From Burkholderia anthina (GTDB taxonomy: Bacteria > Pseudomonadota > Gammaproteobacteria > Burkholderiales > Burkholderiaceae): 64,000 nt of DNA. The notes beneath the pieces are model-generated. The model had not been told where the DNA came from. It saw only the letters and a program-made list of their open reading frames with translations, and did no database searches. Positions 10,406 through 19,437 of the stretch are shown here, piece by piece (position 1 is the first letter of the stretch; every line of letters starts with the position of its first letter). The stretch spans positions 2,542,001 to 2,606,000 of the forward strand of contig NZ_CM003768.1 in the NCBI RefSeq assembly GCF_001547525.1. Direction: 5' to 3'. The translations under genes and the position numbers were made by a program.

Positions 10406-11350
10406 ATGAGCTTCCAGCCCCTTTTGGCCGACGCGGGCGAACGCCTGCAGCGCCGCATGATCGAGCTGCACACGCGCCTCGCGCCGAACGAGGGCGACAC
10501 GCTCGCGGCGCTCGACGGCGTGCGCTTCATCCGTGTGACGCATCCCGTGCCGCGCATGCCGGTGCTGTACGAGCCGAGCATCATCGTCGTGTGCCAGGGG
10601 CGCAAGCTCGGCTATCTCGGCGACCGCTCGTTCGTGTACGACGCGCAGCAATACCTGGTGCTGTCGGTGCCGCTGCCGTTCGAATGCGAGACGTTCGCGA
10701 GCACGGACGAGCCGTTTCTCGCGATCTCGATCCGCGTCGATCTCGCAGTGATCGCCGAGCTCGCGATCCTGCTCGACGAGACGCTCGGCGCGGCGGTCAG
10801 CGAGCCGCTCGGCGTGTACTCGACGCCGCTCGATGCGCCACTGGCCGATGCCGTCGTGCGGCTGCTCGAAGCGCTCGCGTCGCCGCACGACACGCGCGTG
10901 CTCGGGCCGGCGATCATGCGCGAGATCGCGTATCGCGTGCTGACGGGCGAACAGGGCGACGCGATGCGCGCGGCGCTCGTGCAGCAGCACCATTTCGGCC
11001 GCATCGCGAAGGCGCTGCGGCGCATTCACGCGGAGCTGAAGGCCGATCTCGACGTCGAGACGCTCGCACGCGAAGCCGGGATGAGCCTCGCGGTATTCCA
11101 CGCGCAGTTCAAGCACGTGACGGCGACGTCGCCGATGCAGTACGTGAAGACCGCGCGGCTGCACCAGGCGCGGCTGATGATGGTGCGCGACGGGCTCGGC
11201 GCCGGCGCGGCGGCCGCGCGGGTCGGCTACGCGAGCGCATCGCAGTTCAGCCGCGAGTTCAAGCGGCTGTTCGGCCGCAGCCCCGGCGACGAGGTGCGCT
11301 GGATGCGTGACAGCGGCGTGCGCCCGGCGATGGCCGACGCACACGCGTAG
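10406..11350 (+). CDS. AraC-family transcriptional regulator
   Basis: A 314-residue regulator with an AraC-type N-terminal sensing half (about residues 20-180, with the cupin-like stretch IIVVCQGRKLGYLGDRSF) and two C-terminal helix-turn-helix motifs: LDVETLAREAGMSLAVFHAQ (about 212-231) and GAAAARVGYASASQFSREF (about 262-280). The ATG at 10406 has AGGA eight bases upstream; a TTG at 10385 in the same frame is less likely. It is divergent from the alcohol dehydrogenase and probably controls it. The 227-base gap between them holds an inverted repeat GGCCG-CGAA-CGGCC at 10329-10342, but no promoter could be assigned with confidence. Confidence 0.88.
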   Translation: MSFQPLLADAGERLQRRMIELHTRLAPNEGDTLAALDGVRFIRVTHPVPRMPVLYEPSIIVVCQGRKLGYLGDRSFVYDAQQYLVLSVPLPFECETFASTDEPFLAISIRVDLAVIAELAILLDETLGAAVSEPLGVYSTPLDAPLADAVVRLLEALASPHDTRVLGPAIMREIAYRVLTGEQGDAMRAALVQQHHFGRIAKALRRIHAELKADLDVETLAREAGMSLAVFHAQFKHVTATSPMQYVKTARLHQARLMMVRDGLGAGAAAARVGYASASQFSREFKRLFGRSPGDEVRWMRDSGVRPAMADAHA

Positions 11351-11371
11351 CGCGCGGCGCCGTGCGGCCGC

Positions 11372-12415
11372 TCAGCGCCGCACGACCTTGCGCCGCTGCG
11401 CGCTGATGCCCGCGTAGTCGGGCAGCGATTCGACGCGCTTGCCCGTTGCTTTCGCGTACAGCGGCATCAGGTCCGGCAGCCGGTTCAGCAGATCCTGGCG
11501 GCGCGCGGCGCCGTACGGATGCGTGTAGATGAAACCCGTCGCCTTGTTCGCGCGCGTCGCGGCCGCGAGCTTGTCCCACAGCGTGATCGCCGCGCGCGGA
11601 TCGAAGCCCGCGCGGGCGGCGATGTCGCCGCCGATCACGTCGGCTTCGGTCTCGTCGGTCGGATCGTAGTGGAGCGACTGCAGGCGCTCGCCGAGGTTCA
11701 GCGCCTGCGGCAGCGGATCGCCGACGCCGAACAGCGGCGGCAGCGCGGCCGCGCGCAGCGACGTCTGGGAGGTCGCGCCGAAGTTGCTGCGCGCGTGTTC
11801 GCGCAGCGCATGCGCGATGCCGTGCGCGAGCAGCACGCCGAGCTCGTCGTCGTTCAGGCGCACACGCTCGAGCATGCCGCCGTACACGAGCACCTTGCCG
11901 CCCGGCAGGCAGGTCAGGCGAATGTCGCGCGAACGGATCGCATTGACGTCCCATGCCCAGCTTTTCACGCGGTCGTTCCACTTCACCGAATACGGCGCGA
12001 GCTTCGCGACGATCGCGCGCAGGCGCTTCACGCGCGGCTGGTTCGCGGGCAGCAGGCGGTTGCTGTCGGTGGCCGTCTGCACGATCTGCGCGTATTCGTT
12101 CGCGGTGAGCTGTTCGAGCAGCGGCGACGGGATCAGCGTGCGGAACGCGATCGCGTTGCCGTAGCGGACCTGCTGCGGCGTCGGCGTATAGGCCTTCGCC
12201 GGCACCGCGGCGCCGGTCGGCTGCGCGCCTTCGGCGGCGGACGGCGCGGCGGGCGCGGCAGACGTGGCGGCGGCGGGCGGCGTGGCTTGCGCCGCGGCCG
12301 GCGCGGAGCCCGCGGCCGTCGCGCCGGTGTCGGTCGCGTGCGCGGCGAGCGCCGCGGCGCCGACGCCCAACGCGGCCGCCACGCGTGCGAGACGGCGCAG
12401 GCGGTTACCGCGCAC
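11372..12415 (-). CDS. M48-family metallopeptidase-like lipoprotein/periplasmic protein with altered HExxH motif
   Basis: A 347-residue exported protein similar to the M48 (BepA/LoiP-like) group. The GTG at 12415 gives a clean signal peptide (MRGNRLRRLARVAAALGVG...) and has GAGG eight bases upstream; a GTG at 12442 in the same frame is poorer. A Pro/Ala-rich linker covers about residues 35-75. The zinc motif is LLAHGIAHALREHAR (about residues 218-232), so the expected HExxH reads HGIAH: both His are kept but the catalytic Glu is Gly. The third zinc ligand region TDETEADVIGGD is present. It may therefore be non-catalytic or use another base. It overlaps the end of the MFS gene by 11 bases, so it is likely the last gene of that unit. 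Confidence 0.82.
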   Translation of the reverse strand: MRGNRLRRLARVAAALGVGAAALAAHATDTGATAAGSAPAAAQATPPAAATSAAPAAPSAAEGAQPTGAAVPAKAYTPTPQQVRYGNAIAFRTLIPSPLLEQLTANEYAQIVQTATDSNRLLPANQPRVKRLRAIVAKLAPYSVKWNDRVKSWAWDVNAIRSRDIRLTCLPGGKVLVYGGMLERVRLNDDELGVLLAHGIAHALREHARSNFGATSQTSLRAAALPPLFGVGDPLPQALNLGERLQSLHYDPTDETEADVIGGDIAARAGFDPRAAITLWDKLAAATRANKATGFIYTHPYGAARRQDLLNRLPDLMPLYAKATGKRVESLPDYAGISAQRRKVVRR

Positions 12416-13826
12416 GGCTCGCCTCGCCGTTGCGCGCGGCACCGTTCCACGGCGCGATCCTGAACAGCAGCAGCATGCCGGGAATCGCGAGCGCGGTGCA
12501 CACGATGAAGTAGTCGAACCAGCCGATCTTCGCGACGATGAAGCCGCTCGCCGCCGACGCGAGCGTGCGCGGCACGGAGGCCAGGCTCGTGAACAGCGCG
12601 AACTGCGTGGCCGTGTAGCGCGGATCGGTCGTGCTCGCGATGTACGCGACGAACGCGGCCATCGTCAGCCCGGTCGTGAAGGTTTCGAAGCCGTAGACGA
12701 TCGCGAGCGCGACCGTCATCGGGCTGAATTGCGGCGTGACGGCGATGCCGAACACCGACAGCGCGGCCGCGATCGCGTGGCTCGTCGACACGGTGAAGTC
12801 GTACAGCATCGCGAGCACGGGTGAACCGGGGCCGAGCTGCGCGAGCCATGCGAAGCCGAGCGTCGACACCATCTGCAGCGCGCCGAAGATCCACAGCCCG
12901 CGGCCGATGCCGATCTTCACGAGCCAGATGCCGCCGATGATGCCGCCGGCGACGCTCGCGACGAGCGCGGTGGTTTTCGCGACGATGCCGATTTCGGTGC
13001 GCGTGAAGCCGATGTCGAGGAAGAACGACGTCGACAGCGTGGTGGCCATCGTGTCGCCGATCTTGAACAGGAAGATGAACGCGACGACGAGCAGCGCGCC
13101 GGCCCAGCCGTCGCGCTGGATGAATTCGCGAAACGGCAGCACGATCGCGTCGCGCAGGTTGCGCGGCGGCGCGCCGGCCACTTCCGGCTCGCGCACGACG
13201 AGCGTCATCAGGATGCCCGGCAGCATGAATGCGCCGGTGATCGCGAACACGGCGTCCCACGGCATGTGGTCGGACAGGATCAGCGCCAGCGAGCCGGGGA
13301 TCAGCGCGGCGAGCTTGTACGCGTTCACGTGCACCGCGTTGCCGAGGCCCTGCTCGGTGTCGCGCAGCAGTTCGCGGCGGTACGCGTCGATCACGATGTC
13401 GGCGCTCGCGCCGAAGAACGCGACGAGCGTCGTGAGCGCGGCGACCGTCCAGATCGAGTCGCGCGGCGACACAAAGCCGAGCGCGGCGATCGCGCCGGCG
13501 ACCAGCACCTGCGTGAGCAGCAGCCAGCCGCGCCGGCGGCCCGGCCGCCAGCCGGGCAGCCGCGGGATGTAGCGGTCCATCAGCGGCGCCCACAGGAACT
13601 TCCACGTATACGGGAACTGGATCAGCGCGAACAGGCCGATTTCCTTCAGGTTCACGCCCTCGGAGCGCAGCCATGCCTGCACGAGGTAGACGAGCGTGAA
13701 CAGGGGCAGACCCGACGTGAAGCCCAGGAACACGCAGATCAGCATGTGCTTGTTCAGATAGGCGCGCCAGCCGGGGTGATCCTCGTGAGCGGTGAGTGCG
13801 GGCGCCTCGTGTGGCGTTTTCGACAT
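12405..13826 (-). CDS. AmpG-like MFS permease (muropeptide or related solute transporter)
   Basis: A 473-residue inner-membrane protein with about 12 hydrophobic segments. The stretch LGFTSGLPLFTLVYLVQAWL near residues 34-53 and LFALIQFPYTWKFLWAPLMDRY (with the MFS loop Asp-Arg) resemble AmpG, which imports GlcNAc-anhydroMur peptides during wall recycling. A transporter of the related acetyl-CoA family is the alternative. It follows metW after 116 bases on the same strand and overlaps the M48-like gene downstream. Transport of wall fragments fits a wall-related neighbour better than methionine synthesis, so linkage to metXW may be positional only. Confidence 0.8.
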   Translation of the reverse strand: MSKTPHEAPALTAHEDHPGWRAYLNKHMLICVFLGFTSGLPLFTLVYLVQAWLRSEGVNLKEIGLFALIQFPYTWKFLWAPLMDRYIPRLPGWRPGRRRGWLLLTQVLVAGAIAALGFVSPRDSIWTVAALTTLVAFFGASADIVIDAYRRELLRDTEQGLGNAVHVNAYKLAALIPGSLALILSDHMPWDAVFAITGAFMLPGILMTLVVREPEVAGAPPRNLRDAIVLPFREFIQRDGWAGALLVVAFIFLFKIGDTMATTLSTSFFLDIGFTRTEIGIVAKTTALVASVAGGIIGGIWLVKIGIGRGLWIFGALQMVSTLGFAWLAQLGPGSPVLAMLYDFTVSTSHAIAAALSVFGIAVTPQFSPMTVALAIVYGFETFTTGLTMAAFVAYIASTTDPRYTATQFALFTSLASVPRTLASAASGFIVAKIGWFDYFIVCTALAIPGMLLLFRIAPWNGAARNGEASRAR

Positions 13827-13942
13827 GGACTGGAACTGGGTAGCGTTGACTGAAGGCGGCGGCAGCGCGGGCGGCGCGGCCGGCGAAGGTGGGGCGGCCG
13901 CGCGCGTGGGCGGGCCGGATCTTCCGTCAACGGCTCCCCGGC

Positions 13943-14551
13943 TCAGCTGCGCTTGACGCGATAGACAGCAAGACTACCACGCCAGTTCGCTCCCCATCGA
14001 ATCGGCTGGCCTTCGTGCAGCACGACGCGGTCGAGGATCGTGACGCCGACTTCGGGCGCGAGCGCCTCGAAATCCTTGATCGTCAGCACCCGCACGTTCG
14101 GCGTGTTGTGCCACTGATAAGGCAGCGACTTCGACACCGGCATCCGGCCGCGCAGCACCGACAGCCGGTGCGCCCAGTAGCCGAAGTTCGGGAACGACAC
14201 GATGCATTCGCGCCCGACGCGCGCGGTTTCGCGCAGGATCGCGGCGGTCTGGTGGATCGTCTGAAGCGTCTGCGACAGGATCGCGATGTCGAAGCTGTGA
14301 TCCTCGAACAGGCGCAGGCCGTCCTCGAGGTTCTGCTGGATCACGTTGATGCCGTTTTTCGCGCTCGCGAGCACGCCCGCGTCGTTCAGCTCGATCCCGT
14401 AGCCGGTCACGTCCAGTTCTTCCATCAGCAGCGCGAGCAGCGAGCCGTCGCCGCAGCCGAGGTCGAGCACGCTCGAGCGCGGCTCGACCCAGCGGGCGAT
14501 CGTGCGGAAGTCCGCGCGCGCGGACAGGGAATTCAGCGCTTGCTGGTTCAT
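13943..14551 (-). CDS. metW: MetW, methionine biosynthesis methyltransferase-like protein
   Basis: A 202-residue protein with a class I SAM-binding fold: motif I is [17 protein letters not shown] (about residues 27-43), and the later segment [13 protein letters not shown] is motif IV-like. MetW is found with MetX in many Proteobacteria and assists homoserine acylation. Its start ATG overlaps the metX stop (ATGA, 14551-14548), so the two are translationally coupled. The length is normal. Confidence 0.93.
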   Translation of the reverse strand: MNQQALNSLSARADFRTIARWVEPRSSVLDLGCGDGSLLALLMEELDVTGYGIELNDAGVLASAKNGINVIQQNLEDGLRLFEDHSFDIAILSQTLQTIHQTAAILRETARVGRECIVSFPNFGYWAHRLSVLRGRMPVSKSLPYQWHNTPNVRVLTIKDFEALAPEVGVTILDRVVLHEGQPIRWGANWRGSLAVYRVKRS

Positions 14552-15693
14552 GCTCCCACCTCGATGGCGATTCGTTCGTAATACGCGCGGATCAGATTGT
14601 GATAGCGCGCGTCGTCCAGCAGGAACGCATCATGGCCGTGCGGCGCATCGATTTCCGCGTAGCTGACCGTGCGCTTGTTGTCGAGCAGCGCCTTCACGAT
14701 CTCGCGCGAGCGCGCGGGCGCGAAGCGCCAGTCGGTCGAGAAGCTCGCGATCAGGTACTTCGCCTGCGTATGCGCGAGCGCGGCCGTCAGGTTGCCGTCG
14801 AACGCCTTGGCCGGATCGAAGTAGTCGAGCGCGCGCGTGATCAGCAGGTAGGTGTTCGCGTCGAAGTAGTCGGCGAACTTGTCGCCCTGGTAGCGCAGGT
14901 ACGACTCGACCTCGAACTCGACGTCGAAGCTGAAGTTGTACGCGTCGAGCGCGCCGTCCGCGCGGCGCAGCGCCCGGCCGAATTTCTCGGCCATGTCGTC
15001 GTCGGACAGGTACGTGATGTGGCCGATCATCCGCGCGACGCGCAGGCCGCGCTTCGGCTTGACGTTGTGCGCGTAATAGTCGCCGCCGTGGAAATCGGGA
15101 TCGGACAGGATCGCCGAGCGCGCGACCTCGTTGAACGCGATGTTCTGCGCGGACAGCTTCGGCGTCGACGCGATGTCGATGCAGTGCGCGACGCGCTCCG
15201 GATACATCAGGCTCCATGCGAGCGCCTGCATCCCGCCGAGGCTGCCGCCCATCACGGCCGCGAAGCGCTCGATGCCGAACGCGTCGGCGACGCGCGCCTG
15301 GGCGTGCACCCAGTCCTCGACGGTGACCACCGGGAACTTGGCGCCGTACGGCTTGCCGGTCGACGGATCGACGCTCATCGGGCCCGTCGAGCCGAAGCAC
15401 GACCCGAGGTTGTTCACGCCGATCACGAAGAAGCGGTTGGTGTCGAGCGGCTTGCCCGGGCCGACCATGTTGTCCCACCAGCCGGTGCTGCGCGGATCGT
15501 CCGCATAGACGCCGGCGACGTGGTGCGACGCGTTCAGCGCGTGGCAGACGAGCACCGCGTTCGAGCGCGCGGCGTTGAGTTCGCCGTACGTCTCGACGAC
15601 GAGCTGATAGTTGCCGAGCACGCTGCCGCTTTGCAAGCGCAGCGGTTCGGCGAAGTGCATGGTCTGTGGAGCGACGATGCCGATCGATTCCAT
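14548..15693 (-). CDS. metX: Homoserine O-acyltransferase MetX
   Basis: A 381-residue alpha/beta-hydrolase enzyme that acylates homoserine at the start of methionine synthesis. The nucleophile Ser lies in [16 protein letters not shown] (about residues 144-159), the catalytic His in [13 protein letters not shown] (about 348-360), and the family N-terminus [17 protein letters not shown] is clear. Acetyl versus succinyl specificity cannot be assigned by eye; many proteobacterial MetX enzymes are succinyltransferases. It is the first gene of metXW. Its about 200-base leader contains a SAM-II-like element and a possible translation switch, described separately. Confidence 0.95.
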   Translation of the reverse strand: MESIGIVAPQTMHFAEPLRLQSGSVLGNYQLVVETYGELNAARSNAVLVCHALNASHHVAGVYADDPRSTGWWDNMVGPGKPLDTNRFFVIGVNNLGSCFGSTGPMSVDPSTGKPYGAKFPVVTVEDWVHAQARVADAFGIERFAAVMGGSLGGMQALAWSLMYPERVAHCIDIASTPKLSAQNIAFNEVARSAILSDPDFHGGDYYAHNVKPKRGLRVARMIGHITYLSDDDMAEKFGRALRRADGALDAYNFSFDVEFEVESYLRYQGDKFADYFDANTYLLITRALDYFDPAKAFDGNLTAALAHTQAKYLIASFSTDWRFAPARSREIVKALLDNKRTVSYAEIDAPHGHDAFLLDDARYHNLIRAYYERIAIEVGA

Positions 15694-15698
15694 TCGTT

Positions 15699-15828
15699 CC
15701 GCCTTATGACTGGGCGGCTAAACGGTGTCGGCGATGCGCGGAGGCGAAGGTGCGCGGCTGACGACCTCTTTAGCCGCATTTGTAGTGAACCCACCGGGGG
15801 AGCGACGCATCGACGCATCAAACCCCGG
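15699..15828 (-). promoter_or_regulatory. Candidate SAM-II-like riboswitch and expression platform in the metX leader
   Basis: Read on the minus strand, a stem CCGGGG/CCCCGG (15828-15823 with 15799-15794) encloses a 23-base loop starting TTT. The loop stretch GTCGC (15806-15802) can pair with GCGGC (15777-15773), giving an H-type pseudoknot. That second strand lies in ACAAATGCGGCTAAAGAGG, which closely resembles the conserved 3' part of SAM-II aptamers (AAATG..GCTAAA..GG). Downstream, TTTAGCCGC (15722-15714) is the exact complement of the core GCGGCTAAA (15777-15769), and the same segment can instead pair, as CCGCC (15717-15713), with the GGCGG ribosome-binding site (15703-15699). A ligand-bound aptamer would free it to block translation. 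The pairing is seen in the sequence; the class assignment is inference. Confidence 0.5.
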
Positions 15829-15902
15829 CCGGTTCGCGCGCCCGCAATCGAGTCAGCAAATCGGCGCGCTTCCGACCTGCCGCCAGGGGCGGCAGTCGGC
15901 AA

Positions 15903-15935
15903 AGTATAGCGGAATTCGGCGGGCGCGCGAATTCC
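15903..15935 (-). promoter_or_regulatory. Candidate metX promoter with overlapping palindrome
   Basis: On the minus strand a good -10 hexamer TATACT lies at 15908-15903, with a weak -35 TTCGCG 17 bases upstream (15931-15926). A perfect 8-bp inverted repeat GGAATTCG-N9-CGAATTCC (15911-15935) covers the -35/-10 interval and could be an operator, or the terminator of the autotransporter gene that ends at 15960. The predicted transcript starts near 15896 with a stable hairpin made of CTGCCGCC and GGCGGCAG (15877-15895). Confidence 0.5.
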
Positions 15936-15959
15936 GCCGCTCGTCGGCCGCCGCGGCCG

Positions 15960-18935
15960 TCACCAGCGATATTTCGCCGAAAGCTGCCCGGTTACCACCG
16001 AGTAGTCGGACAGGTTGCCTTCGACGCCAAGGCTCGCCGATATCGAGAATTGGCGGCTCACCTGCCCGGTGGCGCCGAACCTGACCGCGACGCGATCGCG
16101 CGGCACGTCGAACGAGAAGGCGTTGCGGTCGAGCGTCAGCGTACGTGAGCCGGGACCGTGCCACCAGTTCGCTTCGATGAACGGCCGAAGTTCACGCCCG
16201 TTCGGCATCGCGGTCACGCCGTGTACGCGCACGCCGAGCCGGGTCAGCACGTCGGTTGCACCCTGCCCGTCGAGACGGCCGCCGGCCGTGCCGTGTGCGT
16301 CCGCGCGGTAGTCCGACACGACGAGCTGCGCTTCGGGCTCGACGAAGAACCGCGTGTCGCCGCGCTCGTAGAACCCGAACGAATAGCCGGTCTCGATCGA
16401 ACCCGTCACGGTGCGTGATCGATACGAATCGGCCGCGAGGCTGCCGCCGACGCTGTTCGCGTAGGCGCCGTACATGAACCACGCATCGACGTAAGGGCCG
16501 GTCAGGATGTCGCGGCTGCCGTACCACGTGCCGTACACGCCCGCGTTGTAGCCCGACACGCTGCCGCGCGCGGTGGCGTTCATCACGCGATGCTCGATCG
16601 CATTCCACAGCGGGCGCGTCGACCAGCTGGTCTGACTACCGTACATGCCCATCGCGCCGATCCGGAAGCTGCCGCCGCGACCGTCGTCGAAGCGGAGCAG
16701 ATCGGCGCCCGCGTGAATCAGGCGACCGTTACCCGACACGCTGCGGCCACTGCCCGACATCGACGTCGTATTGCCCTCGGCGCGCAGCCACACGGCTCCG
16801 TCGAGCGGGCCGGCGGCCTCCGTGCGCAATGAGCGATCGTTGCGCTGATGCAGCGTATGGACCGCCATCGTCGATGCCGCATCCGCGTTCGCCAGATAGG
16901 CGTCCGGCTCCGGGGCCGTCGTGCGCGCAGGCGGCGTGGTTTCGGGTTCGATCGGCGGATCCGGGTTCACCGGGCCGGGCGGCAGCGGTGGTACGGGCGG
17001 TACGGGCGGTTCGGGCTTTGCCGCGGACACGAGATACCAGTCGTTGTCCCGCCCGCCGTCGCCGCCGCCGCGCTTCAGCATGTAGTCATAGCCGCCCGCG
17101 GACAATGTGCCGAATCCTTGCCGGTAGCCGTCGGAACTCGCGTCGAGCGTGAATGCCGACACGTCCGTCGTACCGCCGTTGCGCGTTTCGACGATCGGGA
17201 TGCCGACGCTCGTCGGCGCGCCGTTGCCGCCGGCGCGCTTGACGACGACTCCGGTGTCGCCCGACGCATGGCCGCCGTCGATCACGAGCCGGTCTGTCGG
17301 CGATGCATCGTCCTGCAGCGTCGTATGGAGAACCAGCTTGCCGTTGCGCGCGGCGTAGTCGCCGGATACGACGAGCGTGCGCGGCGTCGCCGGCGCGCCG
17401 GCAGCCGGATCGGCGAACGCGATCGTCGAGTCGTTCAGCGCGACGGAGCCGACCGACGAATTCGCGGTGACGGTCCAGCGGCTGTCCGTGTCGAGCGACA
17501 GCGTGCGCACCGCGTTCGTCGCGCCGGTCCAGGCGGACGCGTTGGACAGCGTGACGTCTGTTGTCGCATGCGTCGGGCTGCCGTCGGCGGCGGGATGATT
17601 CACGATGTCGCCGTTGGCATGCGAGCCGGTGTCGAGCGTCAGCCGCACCGGCGCGTCGGGTTGCGCATGCACGGACAGCAACGTGCCGTTGCCGCCGCTG
17701 GCGCGCGTGCCGTTGCGCAGCACGATGGTCGCGCCGGACGCGTCGATTGCGCCGTGCCGCTCGCTGACGAGCGAACCGTCGTCGATGGTCAGTGCGCCGT
17801 CGTACACGCTTGCGGCATAGGCATCGTCGCCGCTCGCGCGCGCGGCGGTGCGCACGAGGTCGATCCGGCCGCCGGCGCTCGCATGAAGTGCGCTCGCGCC
17901 GGGCCCGCGCGTGTCGACGGTCATGTCGGTGAGGGCGACGACGGAGTCCGTGCCGCTCGACATCGCGCCGCGTGCACGCTCGCCGTCGGTTGCGATGCTG
18001 CCGCGCGTCATCGCGATCTTGCCGCCGAGCCGCGCGATCGCGCCGATCGAGCGGTCGCCGGTGGTCGTCACGTGCGTATCGGTTGCGTCGACGACAGGCG
18101 TGTCGGCGTACTCCTTCGACGCATACAGCCCGTGCGCGCTGGTGCCGTGCGTGACGACGCGCGTGCGTGCGAGTGCGACGTCGCCCGCGCGGGTATCGAC
18201 GCCGACGGCGGCGTCGCCGCCCGTTTCCAGGTACGAGTCGTTGAATGCGACCGTCGACGCGCTCGGCAGGTACAACACGGACGCGTAGTCGCCGTCCGTC
18301 CGGATATCGGTGCGATCCAGCGTGGCGTGCGCGCCGTCGTAACTGATGGACAGGCCGGTCGCGATCAGGCCGCTGGTTCTGATCAACGTATCGGCGACGT
18401 TGACGGTGCCGCCCGGCGCGCCATTCACCGCGATGCCGGAGCTTTCCTTGCCGCGCGTGACGATCACGCTGTCCGAGAGGCGGAGCCGGCCGTTCGCGCC
18501 GTTGACGTACGCACCGTGCGCGAAATCGCCATCGGTGTCGATCGACGAGCGTTGCGCGGACGCGCCGGCGCCCTGACGGACGTCGATGCCGATGCTGTTG
18601 CGGCCGCGCGTACGGATTTCGGTATCGCGGAGTTCCACGCTCGAACCGGCGCCCGATGCGGCGGCACCGGCCGCGACGTGGCCCGTCGAGAACGCGCGGG
18701 TTTTGCCGACGGTCGTCAGGCGGCCGCCGTTGATCGCGGACAGGACGGACTGGCCGATTTGGGATGTCGAATAGTCACCCGGCGCGACTTCGAGCTCGAT
18801 GCCGTTGGCCTGTTGCGGGCCGCCGGTGATTTGCGCGGCGGACGGCCACGGTATCACGGCGCCGGCAATCAGTGCGGAATGCGCGAGATGGCGGCCGGTG
18901 CGTGCTCGGGAAAATGGAAAACGACGGTGGTTCAC
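15960..18935 (-). CDS. Autotransporter (type Va) with pertactin-like passenger and C-terminal beta-barrel
   Basis: A 991-residue protein. The GTG at 18935 has a near-perfect ribosome-binding site AAGGAGGT and gives an extended signal peptide starting MNHRRFPFSRARTGRHLAHS; the frame is open further upstream but without signal support. The passenger (about residues 45-600) is a repetitive beta-helix, with recurring units such as IRTRGRNSIGIDV and VVTHGTSAHGLYA, each near 24 residues. A Pro-rich linker (PPVPPVPPLPPGPVNPDPP, about 655-675) precedes the barrel (about 710-991), which ends LSAKYRW with the aromatic C-terminus expected for BAM-dependent insertion. No protease or other enzyme motif is seen, so an adhesin-like role is likely. 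It carries the shared promoter element 54 bases upstream. Confidence 0.88.
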   Translation of the reverse strand: MNHRRFPFSRARTGRHLAHSALIAGAVIPWPSAAQITGGPQQANGIELEVAPGDYSTSQIGQSVLSAINGGRLTTVGKTRAFSTGHVAAGAAASGAGSSVELRDTEIRTRGRNSIGIDVRQGAGASAQRSSIDTDGDFAHGAYVNGANGRLRLSDSVIVTRGKESSGIAVNGAPGGTVNVADTLIRTSGLIATGLSISYDGAHATLDRTDIRTDGDYASVLYLPSASTVAFNDSYLETGGDAAVGVDTRAGDVALARTRVVTHGTSAHGLYASKEYADTPVVDATDTHVTTTGDRSIGAIARLGGKIAMTRGSIATDGERARGAMSSGTDSVVALTDMTVDTRGPGASALHASAGGRIDLVRTAARASGDDAYAASVYDGALTIDDGSLVSERHGAIDASGATIVLRNGTRASGGNGTLLSVHAQPDAPVRLTLDTGSHANGDIVNHPAADGSPTHATTDVTLSNASAWTGATNAVRTLSLDTDSRWTVTANSSVGSVALNDSTIAFADPAAGAPATPRTLVVSGDYAARNGKLVLHTTLQDDASPTDRLVIDGGHASGDTGVVVKRAGGNGAPTSVGIPIVETRNGGTTDVSAFTLDASSDGYRQGFGTLSAGGYDYMLKRGGGDGGRDNDWYLVSAAKPEPPVPPVPPLPPGPVNPDPPIEPETTPPARTTAPEPDAYLANADAASTMAVHTLHQRNDRSLRTEAAGPLDGAVWLRAEGNTTSMSGSGRSVSGNGRLIHAGADLLRFDDGRGGSFRIGAMGMYGSQTSWSTRPLWNAIEHRVMNATARGSVSGYNAGVYGTWYGSRDILTGPYVDAWFMYGAYANSVGGSLAADSYRSRTVTGSIETGYSFGFYERGDTRFFVEPEAQLVVSDYRADAHGTAGGRLDGQGATDVLTRLGVRVHGVTAMPNGRELRPFIEANWWHGPGSRTLTLDRNAFSFDVPRDRVAVRFGATGQVSRQFSISASLGVEGNLSDYSVVTGQLSAKYRW

Positions 18936-18963
18936 CCGTGTACCTCCTTGTTGCGACGGGCGA

Positions 18964-19004
18964 AAAGTAACTTTCCAGCGCGAGTTTGGAAATTGGACGA
19001 GTTC
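18964..19004 (-). promoter_or_regulatory. Shared surface-regulon promoter element before the autotransporter
   Basis: On the minus strand GAACTCGTCCAATTT (19004-18990) is followed after exactly 20 bases by TACTTT (18969-18964). The 15-mer matches the pilin element at 13 of 15 positions. The hexamer is a weak -10. The element ends about 30 bases before the gene's start codon. Confidence 0.5.
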
Positions 19005-19335
19005 GAATCTTGCGGAATCCATGAGCAACGGCCCGGCAGTTGCATGAAGACGGTCACGAACCGGCGACGGCCGGCGGCGGCATTTGCGCCGAATTGGTTC
19101 AAGCAGACGAGTCGCACGATCGCAATGGCCGGATGCGGCACGTCCGATCCGAACCCGACGCGCATTGCACCGAATGCCCGCGCGCCCGATCGCCGACCGC
19201 AGCCGGCCCGCGTTCGCTTGCGGGCATGAGCGGCAGCGCCTTTCGACGGTTGATCCAACGCATGCGATCGGGGTGGGGCGGGGCGCTTTGTGTCGATAAA
19301 TCAGACGTGTCTGCGTGTCTCGGTATCGATTTCAA

Positions 19336-19376
19336 ATATCTGTCCCATTGTTGATGCCGGTGCCCTTGGCTAGATT
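19336..19376 (+). promoter_or_regulatory. Shared surface-regulon promoter element before the putative lipoprotein
   Basis: ATATCTGTCCCATTG (19336-19350) is followed after exactly 20 bases by the -10-like TAGATT (19371-19376), about 60 bases before the ATG at 19438. It matches the clpV copy at 12 of 15 positions and shares the GTCCnAT core with all five copies. Confidence 0.45.
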
Positions 19377-19437
19377 TGCGGCTTACCTCGAATGGACAAG
19401 GGCGCACACCGGCGGGCATGGGGCGGCCGATACGAGC

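Larger units (their letters stand above)
18936..19437. other. Divergent intergenic region between the autotransporter and the putative lipoprotein
   Basis: No convincing gene lies in these 502 bases; the open frames here lack ribosome-binding sites or conserved features. Each end carries one copy of the GTCCnAT-N20-TAnnnT element, pointing outward toward its own gene (minus strand 19004-18964, plus strand 19336-19376). The middle (19010-19330) is ordinary GC-rich sequence with no repeat recognised. Confidence 0.5.

Noticed and set aside
16848..19229. Open frame of 793 codons antisense to the autotransporter
   Set aside because: The sense frame has a signal, repeats and a beta-barrel; the antisense product is Arg/Val/Ala-rich with no features.
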